DNA of 64,000 bases from Ralstonia pickettii (GCF_016466415.2 NZ_CP066771.1:3286001-3350000), one strand, 5' to 3'; shown: positions 46,886 through 56,484, counted from the stretch's first letter. The notes: generated from the sequence alone by a model not told the origin. Translations and numbers: made by a program.

Positions 46886-48352
46886 ATGCAATGGGAAGTG
46901 GTGATCGGCCTCGAGACGCACACGCAGCTTTCGACGGTCTCGAAGATTTTCTCCGGCGCGTCCACCGCCTTTGGCGCGGCGCCCAACACGCAGGCGGCGC
47001 CGGTTGATCTGGCGCTGCCGGGCGTGCTGCCGGTGCTGAACAAAGGCGCCGTCGAGCGCGCCATCGTGTTCGGTCTGGCCATCGGCGCCAAGATCGCGCC
47101 CAAGAGCATCTTCGCGCGCAAGAATTATTTCTACCCCGATCTGCCCAAGGGCTACCAGATCAGCCAGTACGAAATTCCGGTGGTGCAGGGCGGCACGCTG
47201 ACCTTCCAGGTGGAAGGCAAGAACGGTCAACCCGGGTATGAGAAGACCGTGCAGCTCACGCGCGCCCACCTGGAAGAAGATGCGGGCAAATCGCTGCACG
47301 AAGACTTTGCCGGCATGACCGGCATCGACCTGAACCGCGCCGGCACGCCGCTGCTGGAAATCGTGACCGAGCCCGACATGCGCAGCGCGGCCGAGGCCGT
47401 TGCTTACGCCAAGGCGCTGCATGCGCTGGTGATGTGGCTGGGCATCTGCGACGGCAACATGCAGGAAGGCAGCTTCCGCTGCGACGCGAACGTGTCGGTG
47501 CGGCGGGGCCCGGATGCGCCGTTCGGCACGCGCTGCGAAATCAAGAACCTCAACTCGTTCCGCTTCCTGGAAGAGGCGATCAACTATGAAGTGCGCCGCC
47601 AGATCGAGCTGATCGAAGACGGCGGCACCGTGGTGCAGGAAACCCGCCTGTACGATCCGGACCGCAAGGAAACGCGCTCGATGCGCAGCAAGGAAGACGC
47701 GCAGGATTACCGCTACTTCCCGGATCCCGACCTGCTGCCGCTGGTCATCGGTGACGACTGGATCGAGCGCGTGCGTGCCACGCTGCCTGAACTGCCGGCG
47801 GCCATGGCTGCGCGCTTTGAGTCGGCGTACGGCCTGCCGAAGTACGACGCCAGCATCCTCACCGCCACCAAGGCGACGGCTGCGTACTTCGAAGCCGTCG
47901 TGGCGGATGCGGGCGCTGCGAACGCCAAGGCTGCCGCCAACTGGATCATGGGCGAGGTTGCCTCGAACCTGAACCGCGCCGATCTGGACATCGACGCTGC
48001 GCCGGTGTCGCCTGCGCAACTGGCCAAGCTGCTCGCACGCATTGCCGACGGCACGATCAGCAACAACACCGCCAAGAAAGACGTCTTCCCCGCCATGTGG
48101 GCAGGCGAGCACGGTGGCGATGCCGATGCGATCATCGCCGAGAAGGGCCTGAAGCAGATGTCGGATTCGGGCGAGCTGGAAAAGATCATCGACGACGTGC
48201 TGGCCGCCAATGCCAAGTCGGTCGAGGAATTCCGCGCCGGCAAGGAGAAGGCATTCAACGCGCTGGTCGGCCAGGCCATGAAGGCCACGCGCGGCAAGGC
48301 CAACCCCGCACAAGTCAATGATCTGCTGAAGAAAAAACTGGGCGCAGCCTGA
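46886..48352 (+). CDS. gatB: Asp-tRNA(Asn)/Glu-tRNA(Gln) amidotransferase subunit B
   Basis: A 488-residue enzyme that phosphorylates the tRNA-bound carboxyl group and amidates it with ammonia channelled from GatA. The N-terminal [13 protein letters not shown], the metal/ATP-site region [15 protein letters not shown] and R-C-D-A-N-V-S-V-R are diagnostic; the C-terminal YqeY-like tail domain (about residues 340-488) binds tRNA. The stop shares one base with the next start (TGATG). Confidence 0.98.
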   Translation: MQWEVVIGLETHTQLSTVSKIFSGASTAFGAAPNTQAAPVDLALPGVLPVLNKGAVERAIVFGLAIGAKIAPKSIFARKNYFYPDLPKGYQISQYEIPVVQGGTLTFQVEGKNGQPGYEKTVQLTRAHLEEDAGKSLHEDFAGMTGIDLNRAGTPLLEIVTEPDMRSAAEAVAYAKALHALVMWLGICDGNMQEGSFRCDANVSVRRGPDAPFGTRCEIKNLNSFRFLEEAINYEVRRQIELIEDGGTVVQETRLYDPDRKETRSMRSKEDAQDYRYFPDPDLLPLVIGDDWIERVRATLPELPAAMAARFESAYGLPKYDASILTATKATAAYFEAVVADAGAANAKAAANWIMGEVASNLNRADLDIDAAPVSPAQLAKLLARIADGTISNNTAKKDVFPAMWAGEHGGDADAIIAEKGLKQMSDSGELEKIIDDVLAANAKSVEEFRAGKEKAFNALVGQAMKATRGKANPAQVNDLLKKKLGAA

Positions 48353-49056
48353 TGAGCACCTCCACGATGAACGCACAAGACGTCGCCAACTACCTGCAGG
48401 CGCATCCGGCCTTTTTTGAAGAGCATGCGGAGCTGCTGGCCGCCATCCAGCTCACCAGCCCGCACAGCCATCGCGCCGTGTCGCTGCAGGAGCGCCAGAT
48501 GGAGATCCTGCGCGACAAGAACAAGCACCTCGAACTCAAGCTGTCGGACCTGATGCGGCACGGCAACGAGAACGACCGCACGCAGCAGCGCGTACACGCA
48601 TGGACGACGCGCCTGCTGGGCGAGGCCGACACGCATGCGCTGCCGTATGCCGTGCAGGATGGCCTGCGTGAAATCTTTGACGTGCCGGCCGTGGCGCTGC
48701 GCGTGTGGCAGGTCGGCGAAGAGTACGCGCACCTGGAAGTCGCGCAGGGCGTGAGCGAGGAAGTGCGCCTGTTTGCGGCCGGCCTGCGTGCGCCGTATTG
48801 CGGCGCCAATGCCGGCTTTGAAGCCGCCGGCTGGCTTGATACGACCGATACCGGCGGCGCACCGATCGAATCGCTTGCCATCGTCACGCTGCGCGTGCCG
48901 GTGCGTGGGGATGCCGATGCCAGCGCCGCGCCGGCATTCGGCCTGCTGGTGCTCGGCTCGCCGGACGCCCGCCGCTTCCATGACGGCATGGGCACGACCT
49001 ACCTTGCGCAGATCGGCGAACTGGCCGCTGCTGCGCTCAACCGCCTGCGCGACTAA
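48352..49056 (+). CDS. DUF484 family protein
   Basis: A 234-residue cytoplasmic protein. Residues 6-80 show the DUF484 start V-A-N-Y-L-Q-A-H-P-A-F-F-E-E-H-A-E-L-L and a coiled-coil segment S-L-Q-E-R-Q-M-E-I-L-R-D-K-N; residues 90-230 are a GAF-like domain. Function is unknown, but DUF484 genes sit before xerC in many proteobacteria, as here. ATG 48352 overlaps the gatB stop by one base; a second ATG at 48367 is possible. Confidence 0.9.
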   Translation: MSTSTMNAQDVANYLQAHPAFFEEHAELLAAIQLTSPHSHRAVSLQERQMEILRDKNKHLELKLSDLMRHGNENDRTQQRVHAWTTRLLGEADTHALPYAVQDGLREIFDVPAVALRVWQVGEEYAHLEVAQGVSEEVRLFAAGLRAPYCGANAGFEAAGWLDTTDTGGAPIESLAIVTLRVPVRGDADASAAPAFGLLVLGSPDARRFHDGMGTTYLAQIGELAAAALNRLRD

Positions 49057-49070
49057 GCGCAGCCCGCCGC

Positions 49071-50057
49071 ATGCCGCAATCTGCATCCGCTGATGCGTCT
49101 GGCGCGCAGGCGCCGCATCCGCAGATTGCGGCGTACCTGGACGCGCTGAAGTTCGAGCGGCAGCTCTCGCCGCACACGCTGGAGAGCTACACCCGCGAGC
49201 TGGCCGTGCTGCAGCGCCTCGGTGCGCAGCACGCCGCCAATGTCGATCTCACGCAACTGCAGTCGCACCACATTCGCCGCATGATGGCGCAGCTGCACGG
49301 CGACGGTTTGTCCGGCCGCAGCATTGCGCGGGCGCTGTCGGCGTGGCGCGGCTGGTTCAAATGGATGGCGCTGCGCGATGCCGCCGTCACCGCCAATCCC
49401 GTTGATGGCGTACGCGCCCCGAAGAGCCCGAAGCGGCTGCCGAAAGCGCTGTCCGTGGAGCAAGCTGTCGCGCTGATGGAGCAACTGCCTGGCGACGATC
49501 CCGAGACGGTGCGCGATCGCGCTGTCAACGAGTTGTTCTATTCGTGTGGCTTGCGGCTCTCCGAACTCGTCAGCCTGGATATGCGACACGTGAAGGCCGG
49601 CGCGTATGAATCGGCGAGCTGGCTCGACCTCGAGGCCCGCGAAGTGCAGGTGCTTGGTAAAGGCAGCAAGCGGCGCACCGTGCCGGTCGGCACCAAGGCG
49701 GCGGAGGCGCTGGCCGCATGGCTGGCGGTGCGCGCGCAGCTTGCCAGGCCGGACGCGGCACCCGAAGACGCGCACGCGCTATTTCTCTCGCCGCGCGGCA
49801 AGCGGTTGGCGCAGCGGCAGATTCAATTGCGCATGAAGCGCAACGCCATCGCGGCAGGTGTGCCGGCGGATGTGCATCCGCACGTGCTGCGGCATTCCTT
49901 TGCCACGCACATGCTGCAGTCATCGGGCGATTTGCGTGCGGTGCAGGAACTGCTCGGCCACGCCAGCATCGCGAGTACGCAGGTTTATACTTCGCTCGAT
50001 TTTCAGCACCTGGCCAAGATCTACGATCAGGCGCATCCCCGCGCGAAGAAGAAGTAG
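49071..50057 (+). CDS. xerC: tyrosine recombinase XerC
   Basis: A 328-residue site-specific recombinase that with XerD resolves chromosome dimers at dif. Residues 15-105 are the core-binding SAM-like domain and 120-320 the catalytic domain with R162, H271, R274, H297 and the nucleophile Y306 (S-T-Q-V-Y-T-S-L-D-F). The N-terminus carries about 15 non-conserved residues before the usual start. It follows the DUF484 gene by 14 bases. No integrase-associated attachment site or phage gene is present, so it is the chromosomal XerC. Confidence 0.96.
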   Translation: MPQSASADASGAQAPHPQIAAYLDALKFERQLSPHTLESYTRELAVLQRLGAQHAANVDLTQLQSHHIRRMMAQLHGDGLSGRSIARALSAWRGWFKWMALRDAAVTANPVDGVRAPKSPKRLPKALSVEQAVALMEQLPGDDPETVRDRAVNELFYSCGLRLSELVSLDMRHVKAGAYESASWLDLEAREVQVLGKGSKRRTVPVGTKAAEALAAWLAVRAQLARPDAAPEDAHALFLSPRGKRLAQRQIQLRMKRNAIAAGVPADVHPHVLRHSFATHMLQSSGDLRAVQELLGHASIASTQVYTSLDFQHLAKIYDQAHPRAKKK

Positions 50058-50093
50058 CGCTGCCCGCTTTGCCGGGCGAACCATCCCAGTCGT

Positions 50094-51287
50094 ATGCAAA
50101 CCCTGATTCTCAAGCCCGGCAAGGAGCGCTCGCTGCTGCGCCGGCACCCGTGGATTTTCGCCAACGCCATTGATCGCGTGGAGGGCAAGCCCGCCTCCGG
50201 CGCGACTGTCATCGTGCGCGCACACAACGGCCAGTTCCTGGCGCGCGCGGCGTTCAGCCCTGTCTCGCAGATTCGCGCGCGCGTGTGGAGCTTTGATGAA
50301 TCGGAGCCCGTCGACCACGCGTTCTTCAAGCGCCGCATTGCCGCCGCCGTGGCGTACCGCCGCGCGTGGGTGCACGACACCGACGCCGTGCGCCTCGTCA
50401 TGGGCGAAGCCGACGGCCTGCCCGGCCTGATCGTCGACCAGTACGGCACAGGCGATGCTGGCCAGCTCGTCTGCCAGTTCAGCGCCGCCGGTGTGGAGCA
50501 CTGGAAACAGGCGATCGTCGCCGCGCTCGTCAAAGAAACCGGGTGCCCGAACGTGTACGAACGGTCGGACGTGAGCGTGCGCGAGCGCGAAGGCCTGGAG
50601 CAGATGACCGGTGTGCTGGCCGGCGCCGAGCCGCCCGCCGATCTGTCCGCCACCGAGCACGGCGTGCGTTATTACGTGGACGTGCGCGAAGGTCACAAGA
50701 CGGGCTTCTACGTGGACCAGCGTGACAACCGCGCGCTCGTCGGCGCCTTGGCGCGCGATCGCGATGTGCTGAACTGCTTCTGCTATACGGGCGGGTTTTC
50801 GCTGGCGGCGCTCAAGGGCGGGGCGCGCTCGGTGGTGTCGATCGACTCGTCGGGCGAGGCATTGGCGGTGGCTGAGCGCAACGTCACGCTCAACGGCTTC
50901 GATCCGGCGCGCGCCGAGTGGCTGGACGCGGACGTCTTCAAGTCGCTGCGCAACTTCCGCGCGGAAGGCCGCCAGTTCGACTTGATCGTGCTGGATCCGC
51001 CCAAGTTTGCGGCCTCGGCGCAGCAGGTCGATCGCGCGGCACGGGCGTACAAGGAGATCAACCTGGTCGGCATGCAGTTGCTGCGCCCGGGCGGCCTGTT
51101 GTTCACGTATTCGTGCTCGGGTGCAATCGACGCAGACCTGTTCCAGAAGATCGTCGCGGGCGCGGCGGCGGATGCCAAGGTCACGGCGCGTATCCAGCGC
51201 CGGCTGGCGGGCGGCGTCGACCACCCGCTGCTGACGAGCTTCCCGGAAGGCGAATACCTCAAGGGCCTGCTGCTGCAAGTCAGCTAG
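50094..51287 (+). CDS. rlmI: RlmI-like 23S rRNA m5C methyltransferase
   Basis: A 397-residue cytoplasmic SAM-dependent enzyme; E. coli RlmI, of the same length, methylates C1962 of 23S rRNA. The N-terminal PUA domain (residues 1-75: L-K-P-G-K-E-R-S-L-L-R-R-H-P-W-I-F-A-N-A-I) precedes an EEHEE insert and the Rossmann methyltransferase, with the SAM loop N-C-F-C-Y-T-G-G-F, D-S-S-G-E-A and the motif L-D-P-P-K-F-A. The fold and length suit RlmI; RlmK-type enzymes are the alternative. It is 36 bases after xerC. Confidence 0.85.
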   Translation: MQTLILKPGKERSLLRRHPWIFANAIDRVEGKPASGATVIVRAHNGQFLARAAFSPVSQIRARVWSFDESEPVDHAFFKRRIAAAVAYRRAWVHDTDAVRLVMGEADGLPGLIVDQYGTGDAGQLVCQFSAAGVEHWKQAIVAALVKETGCPNVYERSDVSVREREGLEQMTGVLAGAEPPADLSATEHGVRYYVDVREGHKTGFYVDQRDNRALVGALARDRDVLNCFCYTGGFSLAALKGGARSVVSIDSSGEALAVAERNVTLNGFDPARAEWLDADVFKSLRNFRAEGRQFDLIVLDPPKFAASAQQVDRAARAYKEINLVGMQLLRPGGLLFTYSCSGAIDADLFQKIVAGAAADAKVTARIQRRLAGGVDHPLLTSFPEGEYLKGLLLQVS

Positions 51288-51365
51288 CAATTTGTCGCAA
51301 TTTTTGGCTTGTCCTGGCAAGCCGCCATTGCGAAGATGCGGTCCTTCGTTTTCCGCATCACGTCG

Positions 51366-51884
51366 ATGGCCTCCAATGCTGCCCATCACGCGACCGGTTG
51401 GGCAGCAGGACTGATTGCCGCCACCCTCGTCGCACAGGCTTCGCACACGTCTCTCGAACATCTCGGCAGCATCCTGGCGTTTTGCGCGGCGGTGGCCGGC
51501 AGCACCGCGCCTGACTGGATGGAGGTGGCCTGGTGGACCCGCGCCCGCCGTCTCTGGATCACGCACCGCACCGCCACCCATTGGGGCATCGGCTGGCTGG
51601 CGGCGCTTGTTCTGTCATACCAGGCGCTGGGCCACGCCCATCTGTGGGCACCGCTGCTGTTCGGCTTTGCCTGCGGCGGGCTGATGCACCTGCTGGCGGA
51701 TTGGCCGAATCCGCTAGGCGTGCCCTGGATCTGGGGGCGCCATTCCCTGAACTTATGGAAGAGCGGCCACTGCGATCTAATCGTGGTGATCCTGGCATGG
51801 GCCGCGGCATGCTGGCTCGTGCGGCCGTTGTGGGCGGCGACGGCAACGCGCGTAGTTGGATGGTTCGCCCACGTCGCGCGATGA
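51366..51884 (+). CDS. YdjM-like (DUF457) inner-membrane metal-dependent hydrolase family protein
   Basis: A 172-residue membrane protein with four or five helices. H7-H8 near the N-terminus, the A-P-D-W (residues 49-52) and T-H-R-T-A-T-H-W motifs (histidines and aspartate of the putative metal site), and G-L-M-H-L-L-A-D-W follow the LexA-regulated YdjM/YbcI family, whose enzyme activity is unproven. The start at ATG 51366 is chosen because the family begins just before the first histidines; upstream starts at 51309 and 51336 are possible and no ribosome binding site is clear. Confidence 0.8.
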   Translation: MASNAAHHATGWAAGLIAATLVAQASHTSLEHLGSILAFCAAVAGSTAPDWMEVAWWTRARRLWITHRTATHWGIGWLAALVLSYQALGHAHLWAPLLFGFACGGLMHLLADWPNPLGVPWIWGRHSLNLWKSGHCDLIVVILAWAAACWLVRPLWAATATRVVGWFAHVAR

Positions 51885-51932
51885 GCCGGCTGCATCGGCA
51901 TCGTCTGATGGAAGCCGGGCCCGCGAGCGACT

Positions 51933-51972
51933 AAGTTGGAACCGCCGGACGCCACGCGTCCGAATCCAACTT
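51933..51972. repeat. nested inverted repeat before the oxidase-lactonase pair
   Basis: AAGTTGGA 51933-51940 pairs with TCCAACTT 51965-51972, and inside it CGGACG 51946-51951 pairs with CGTCCG 51957-51962 (5-base loop). It lies 48 bases after the YdjM-like stop and may be a terminator or a regulator site. There is no T run of normal length. Confidence 0.6.
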
Positions 51973-51995
51973 GTTTGCGCAACGCTTGCGCAAAC
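51973..51995. promoter_or_regulatory. perfect 9-bp inverted repeat upstream of the oxidase gene
   Basis: GTTTGCGCA 51973-51981 and TGCGCAAAC 51987-51995 are exact complements with a 5-base spacer, directly adjoining the previous repeat. It ends 20 bases before the oxidase start, so a bound protein or RNA hairpin would affect expression of the pair. Confidence 0.55.
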
Positions 51996-52015
51996 GCCCT
52001 CACCGGGAGTCGTCG

Positions 52016-53542
52016 ATGACACTGGATGTGACGCGCCAAGACCCTCGCTACAACACGCTCAAACATGGCTTCAACCTGCGCTGGCCGTCTACGGACGCGC
52101 AGGCCGCGAGCCGCATCGCCCTCATTGAAAAGCCCGACGATGTGGCACCCGCCGTGCAGCGCATCATCAACGCGGGCCAGCGCCCGACCGTGCGCAGCGG
52201 CGGACATTGCTACGAGGATTTCGTCTCCAACAACCCCGACGGCACGATCGTCGACCTGAGCCTGCTCGCCACGCCAGAAGTGCGCGCCGACGGTTCGGTG
52301 CGCATTCCGGCCGGAACGCAAAACTGGAACGGCTACCTGGAGCTGTACAAGCGCCACAACGTGACGCTGCCTGGCGGCTCCTGCTATTCGGTGGGCGCGG
52401 GCGGGCATATCTGCGGCGGCGGGTATGGGCTGCTTTCGCGGCTGCAGGGGCTGACGGTGGATTGGCTCTCGGCCGTGGACATCGTCACGGTCGACAAGAC
52501 AGGCAAGGCCGCTGCCCGCACGGTGGATGCGGCGCACGAACCGGATCTTTTTCGTGCGTGCCGCGGCGCGGGCGGCGGCAACTTCGGCGTCATCACCGGC
52601 TACACGTTCGCCAAGCTGCCCACGGCACCGCAGGAAGTCACGCTCGCCACCGTGGCCTTCGACTGGGCCACCATGACGCCGCAGCGCTTTGCAGAACTGC
52701 TGCGCATCTACGGCGAATACTGGGAGACGCGCGGCAAGGATCCGGACACGTGGGGCATGTTCTCGCTGATCAAACTCACGCACAAATCGTCGGGGCAGAT
52801 CGTGCTGCTCACGCAGTTCTGCAACCCTGATGGCACGTGTTGCGACCTCTCTGTCCTCAATGATTTTCTGAACCGCTTCCAGGCCTGCGCGCCCACGCTG
52901 GTCAAAGGGCGCCCGCCCGGCTACGGCCCCGCGCACAAACAGGGCGTGGGGCAGCTGGTCTGCTCCAAGCCGCACACCATCGTGCAATACGACTGGCTCA
53001 CGGCCACGCAGTATCTGAATGGCTCGGGGGCCAATCAGCGCGGCAAGTACAAATCGGCCTATATGAAGCGCGGCTTCACGGCGCGCGAGGCGCAGCGCAT
53101 CTACGCCCACCTCACGCGGACGATGCCGGGCGTCGATCTGAGCCAGTCGCTGCTGCAGGTCGATTCGTACGGCGGCGCCATCAACAAGGCCGAGCGCATT
53201 GGCGACACCGCCGTGCCGCAGCGGGCGTCGATCATGAAGCTGCAGTACCAGACGTACTGGACGTCTGCCGCCGACGATGCCGGCCACCTGCGCTGGATCG
53301 GCGATTTCTACCGTGACGTCTACGGCGCCCCCGACGTGCCCGCGCCGCACAGCGGCACGCCGTACCCCGGCGACCGGTACGAGGGCTGCTACATCAACTA
53401 CCCCGACGTCGACATGCTCGCCTACCCGTTCTGGCCGCAGCTCTACTACGGCAGCGGCGACCTGTACGCGTTTCTGCAGGACGTGAAGCGCCGGTATGAT
53501 CCGAACAACATCTTCCACCACGCGATGTCCGTGCGTGTTTGA
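52016..53542 (+). CDS. FAD-dependent carbohydrate (BBE-like) oxidase, bicovalent flavin
   Basis: A 508-residue oxidoreductase with a PCMH-type FAD-binding domain (residues 35-210) and a C-terminal berberine-bridge segment (Y-D-P-N-N-I-F-H-H near residue 495). H64 in R-S-G-G-H and C123 in [12 protein letters not shown] are placed where BBE-type oxidases bind FAD by two covalent bonds. Such enzymes oxidise the C1 hydroxyl of mono- or oligosaccharides to a lactone, giving hydrogen peroxide. No signal peptide is visible. ATG 52016 follows CCGGGAG by 8 bases. The lactonase gene begins 12 bases after its stop. Confidence 0.87.
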   Translation: MTLDVTRQDPRYNTLKHGFNLRWPSTDAQAASRIALIEKPDDVAPAVQRIINAGQRPTVRSGGHCYEDFVSNNPDGTIVDLSLLATPEVRADGSVRIPAGTQNWNGYLELYKRHNVTLPGGSCYSVGAGGHICGGGYGLLSRLQGLTVDWLSAVDIVTVDKTGKAAARTVDAAHEPDLFRACRGAGGGNFGVITGYTFAKLPTAPQEVTLATVAFDWATMTPQRFAELLRIYGEYWETRGKDPDTWGMFSLIKLTHKSSGQIVLLTQFCNPDGTCCDLSVLNDFLNRFQACAPTLVKGRPPGYGPAHKQGVGQLVCSKPHTIVQYDWLTATQYLNGSGANQRGKYKSAYMKRGFTAREAQRIYAHLTRTMPGVDLSQSLLQVDSYGGAINKAERIGDTAVPQRASIMKLQYQTYWTSAADDAGHLRWIGDFYRDVYGAPDVPAPHSGTPYPGDRYEGCYINYPDVDMLAYPFWPQLYYGSGDLYAFLQDVKRRYDPNNIFHHAMSVRV

Positions 53543-53554
53543 TGGAGCCATCCC

Positions 53555-54793
53555 ATGACCAATCGTCTTCGTCGAACTTTCATGCAGTGGACTGGTAGCT
53601 TGCCTTTGTTGGGCGCTCTTCCCAAAACCGTCATGGCCCAGGCGGGCGAGCAACCCGCTGCGTCGGGTGTGCAGCCTGCGGGCAATGCCCGCCCTCCCCG
53701 CTTCGCCTATGTCGGTACTTACACGTTCAACGCACCAGGCGGCACTGCCGGCGGCCCGGCCGCTCGCGGTATTTATGTGCTGGCGCCGCGCGGCGATGCG
53801 TGGACCCAGGTGCAGGTCGTCGAAAGCGCCAATCCGTCGTTCCTGGCCGTGCACCCGAACCAGCGGTTCCTGTACGCCATCAATGAATTGGAGGTCTACG
53901 AGGGTCGCCCAAGCGGCAGCGCCGAGTCCTATGCGATCGACCCGCGCGACGGCAAGCTGACGCTGCTCAACCGCCAGCCGCTCTCTTTGTCGGGCACCAA
54001 CCCTGCGCACGTGGTGGTGTCGCCGGACGGCAAACACCTGTGCGTGTCGATCTACAGCGGTGGCGCGTACAACCTCCTGCCGATCGGTGAGGACGGCAAG
54101 CTCGGCACCGTGTCCGGCATCTTCAAGGACACCGGCTCCGGCCCCCGCCCCGAACAGGAAGCGCCGCACGCGCACATGATGCTGTTCGAGACCACCGGCC
54201 AGCACGTGATCGGCACCGATCTGGGCACTGACCGCATCAACGTGTTCGCCATCGAGGGCGGCAAGCTCGCCCCGCGGGATCGCGCGCAGCTCAAGCCCGG
54301 CAGCGGCCCGCGCCACCTGGCGCTGCATCCGCAAGGCAAGCTGCTCTACGTCATCAATGAACTCGAGGGATCGGTCGCCAGCCACGGTTATGACCCCGCT
54401 ACCGGCCATGTGTCGGAGGAGCGCCAGCGCATCTCCACAACGCCCGCCGACTACACCGGCCAGAAGAGCGGCGCCGAGATTCTTGTGCACCCGTCGGGGC
54501 GCTTCCTCTACGCGAGCAACCGCAAGCTGAAGTCCGATCATCCGCTGGCCGACAGCGTGGCCGCTTTCGGCATCGACGCCTCCGGCAAGCTGGCGCCGCT
54601 CCAGTACTGGAACGAAGGTGTGCACTTTCCGCGCGCGATGACGATGGCGCCCGACGGCAGCCACGTCTACGTGCTCAGCCAGAAGGGCGATACGATCCTG
54701 CGGCTGCGCATTGACGGGCAGACCGGCAAGCTGGATCAGCCCACGGTGGTGGCGAAGGTGCCGACGCCGGTGTGTCTGGTGTTTGCGGCATAA
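53555..54793 (+). CDS. exported lactonase family beta-propeller protein
   Basis: A 412-residue protein. The N-terminus M-T-N-R-L-R-R-T-F-M-Q-W has a twin-arginine pattern, followed by a hydrophobic stretch and A-M-A-like cleavage region (about residues 28-30). The body is a seven-bladed beta-propeller of the 6-phosphogluconolactonase-like lactonase family (PF10282): repeats such as H-P-N-Q-R-F-L-Y-A-I-N-E-L, S-P-D-G-K-H-L, H-P-Q-G-K-L-L-Y-V-I-N-E-L-E and H-P-S-G-R-F-L-Y-A-S-N-R. It probably opens an aldonolactone; the neighbour oxidase would make one. Location differs, as the oxidase lacks a signal. Confidence 0.87.
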   Translation: MTNRLRRTFMQWTGSLPLLGALPKTVMAQAGEQPAASGVQPAGNARPPRFAYVGTYTFNAPGGTAGGPAARGIYVLAPRGDAWTQVQVVESANPSFLAVHPNQRFLYAINELEVYEGRPSGSAESYAIDPRDGKLTLLNRQPLSLSGTNPAHVVVSPDGKHLCVSIYSGGAYNLLPIGEDGKLGTVSGIFKDTGSGPRPEQEAPHAHMMLFETTGQHVIGTDLGTDRINVFAIEGGKLAPRDRAQLKPGSGPRHLALHPQGKLLYVINELEGSVASHGYDPATGHVSEERQRISTTPADYTGQKSGAEILVHPSGRFLYASNRKLKSDHPLADSVAAFGIDASGKLAPLQYWNEGVHFPRAMTMAPDGSHVYVLSQKGDTILRLRIDGQTGKLDQPTVVAKVPTPVCLVFAA

Positions 54794-54841
54794 GCGCTAC
54801 CGGCGCGCGAAAAGAAACCTTGGGCGGTGCAAGGCCGCCCA

Positions 54842-54882
54842 GTTGCAACTCAATTGCAGCAACCCGCGCCCCGTGGGACAAT
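54842..54882 (+). promoter_or_regulatory. zur promoter with overlapping operator
   Basis: TTGCAG 54854-54859 and GACAAT 54877-54882 have 17-base spacing. An interrupted inverted repeat, GTTGC 54842-54846 and GCAAC 54859-54863, overlaps the -35. Initiation about 7 bases after the -10 would fall at or next to the zur ATG at 54890, giving a leaderless mRNA; no Shine-Dalgarno is present upstream of that ATG. Zur binding is inference. Confidence 0.55.
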
Positions 54883-54889
54883 CCCGCGC

Positions 54890-55417
54890 ATGAATACCCC
54901 GGCGCCGCGCGACGATCTCGCCACTCCGCAACCCCATTCGCCTGAAGAGGCGGCCCGCGCACGCCTGCGCGGCCTGGGCAGCCGTGTGACCGAGCCCCGC
55001 GTGCGCGTGCTGGCTGTGCTGATGCAGGGCGCCGATGCGCTTTCGCACCAGGCGGTATGCGACGCGCTGCCGGACGACTCCGGCATCGACCGCGTGACGG
55101 TCTACCGCGTGCTCGACTGGCTCGTGGCAGGCGGCATCGTCCACAAGACGGCCGGGGCCGATCGTGTCTTCCGCTTCAGTCTGGCCGAGCACGATGCCGC
55201 GCGGGAAGCTGCGCACCGCTCGCACAGCCACTTCCATTGCACGCAATGCGGGCGCGACTTCTGCCTGGAAGGCGCCGAGCCGCCGGCCATGCCGATGGCC
55301 GCCCTGCCCGCCGGCTTCGCGGCCGACCATGCTGAACTCACCATCAAGGGCGCCTGCGCGGATTGCGCGCCTCTGGCGTCTCATCACAAGACAGGAAACG
55401 CACCATGTCCAAAATGA
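54890..55417 (+). CDS. zur: Fur-family zinc uptake regulator Zur
   Basis: A 175-residue metal-sensing repressor. Residues 25-95 are the winged helix (R-V-T-E-P-R-V-R-V-L and D-R-V-T-V-Y-R-V-L-D-W-L). The structural zinc site is C117-x-x-C120 and C156-x-x-C159, and H-S-H-S-H-F-H just before them is typical for Zur/Fur. The Zur call over Fur or PerR rests on the partner gene: the end of zur overlaps a CobW-type zinc GTPase by 13 bases. ATG 54890 is leaderless by the promoter position; an upstream start at 54827 is unlikely. Confidence 0.85.
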   Translation: MNTPAPRDDLATPQPHSPEEAARARLRGLGSRVTEPRVRVLAVLMQGADALSHQAVCDALPDDSGIDRVTVYRVLDWLVAGGIVHKTAGADRVFRFSLAEHDAAREAAHRSHSHFHCTQCGRDFCLEGAEPPAMPMAALPAGFAADHAELTIKGACADCAPLASHHKTGNAPCPK

Positions 55418-56484
55418 TCCCCGTTACCATCCTGACGGGCTTTCTCGGCAGCGGTAAGACCACGCTGCTCAAGCGCATCCTGAACGAACAGCACGGTATG
55501 AAGATCGCCGTGATCGAAAACGAGTTCGGCGAAGAGAACATCGACAACGACATCCTCGTGCAGGACGGCAACGAGCAGATCGTGCAGATGAGCAACGGCT
55601 GCATCTGCTGCACCATCCGCGGCGATCTGGTGAAGGGGTTGTCCGATCTGCTGACGCGCCGCGACAACGGTCAAATCCAGTTCGATCGCGTGGTCATTGA
55701 AACCACCGGTGTGGCCAACCCGGGCCCGGTCGCACAGACCTTCTTCATGGACGACGAGATCGCCAGCCGCTACCTGCTGGATGCCGTCATCACGCTGGTC
55801 GACGCCAAGCACGGCAACATGCAGCTCGACAAGCAGGAAGAGGCGCAGCGCCAGGTGGGCTTTGCCGACGCCATCTTCATCACCAAGAGCGATCTGGTGT
55901 CCGCCGACGACGTGGACGCACTGCGCCACCGCCTGCTGCACATGAACCCCCGCGCCCCGATCCGCACCGCCAATTTTGGTGACGCGCCGATCGACACCAT
56001 CTTCGACCTGCGGGGCTTCAACCTGAATGCCAAGCTGGAGATCGACCCCGACTTCCTGCGCGAAGACGGTCATGATCACAACCACGATCACGATCACGAC
56101 CACGCCTGCTCGGCCGACTGCGATCACGACCACGATCATGAGCACCACGGTCACGGCCATCACCACCATCACGGGCATGCGCACCATACCGACCGCATCG
56201 CCTCGTTCGTCTTCCGCAGCGAACGGCCGTTCAACTACACCAAGCTGGAGGAGTTCCTCTCCGGCGTGCTGAACATCTACGGCGAGAAGCTGCTGCGCTA
56301 CAAGGGCGTGCTCTATATGGAGGGTGTCGACCGCAAGGTCGTGTTCCAGGGCGTACACCAGCTCATGGGTAGCGATGTAGGCGGAAAATGGGACGGCGAG
56401 ACCCCTTCCAACCGGATGGTGTTCATCGGTGTCGACCTGCCGCGCGAAACGATTCTGAAAGGATTGGAGAACTGCCTGGCCTGA
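55405..56484 (+). CDS. CobW/COG0523 GTPase, YjiA-type, His-rich
   Basis: A 359-residue cytoplasmic metal-chaperone GTPase. The P-loop G-F-L-G-S-G-K-T-T is at residues 12-20, I-E-N-E-F-G-E at 37-43, the metal motif C-I-C-C at 66-69 (C66, C68, C69), Walker-type E-T-T-G and the guanine motif T-K-S-D. Between residues 220 and 270 lies a long histidine/aspartate-rich stretch with about 25 histidines, a metal buffer. The E-N-E-F-G-E pattern is of the YjiA type. The ATG at 55405 overlaps zur by 13 bases. It may deliver zinc when it is scarce. Confidence 0.9.
   Translation: MSKMIPVTILTGFLGSGKTTLLKRILNEQHGMKIAVIENEFGEENIDNDILVQDGNEQIVQMSNGCICCTIRGDLVKGLSDLLTRRDNGQIQFDRVVIETTGVANPGPVAQTFFMDDEIASRYLLDAVITLVDAKHGNMQLDKQEEAQRQVGFADAIFITKSDLVSADDVDALRHRLLHMNPRAPIRTANFGDAPIDTIFDLRGFNLNAKLEIDPDFLREDGHDHNHDHDHDHACSADCDHDHDHEHHGHGHHHHHGHAHHTDRIASFVFRSERPFNYTKLEEFLSGVLNIYGEKLLRYKGVLYMEGVDRKVVFQGVHQLMGSDVGGKWDGETPSNRMVFIGVDLPRETILKGLENCLA

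Noticed and set aside
49071-50057. Tyrosine recombinase as the integrase of a mobile element.
   Set aside because: It follows DUF484 in the usual xerC context, has the XerC length and motifs, and no tRNA-linked repeats or cargo genes adjoin it.
56060-56190. CAC/GAT-rich triplet run in the first CobW gene as a repeat expansion or CRISPR-like array.
   Set aside because: It encodes an in-frame His/Asp-rich metal-binding segment that fits the GTPase family; there are no spacers.
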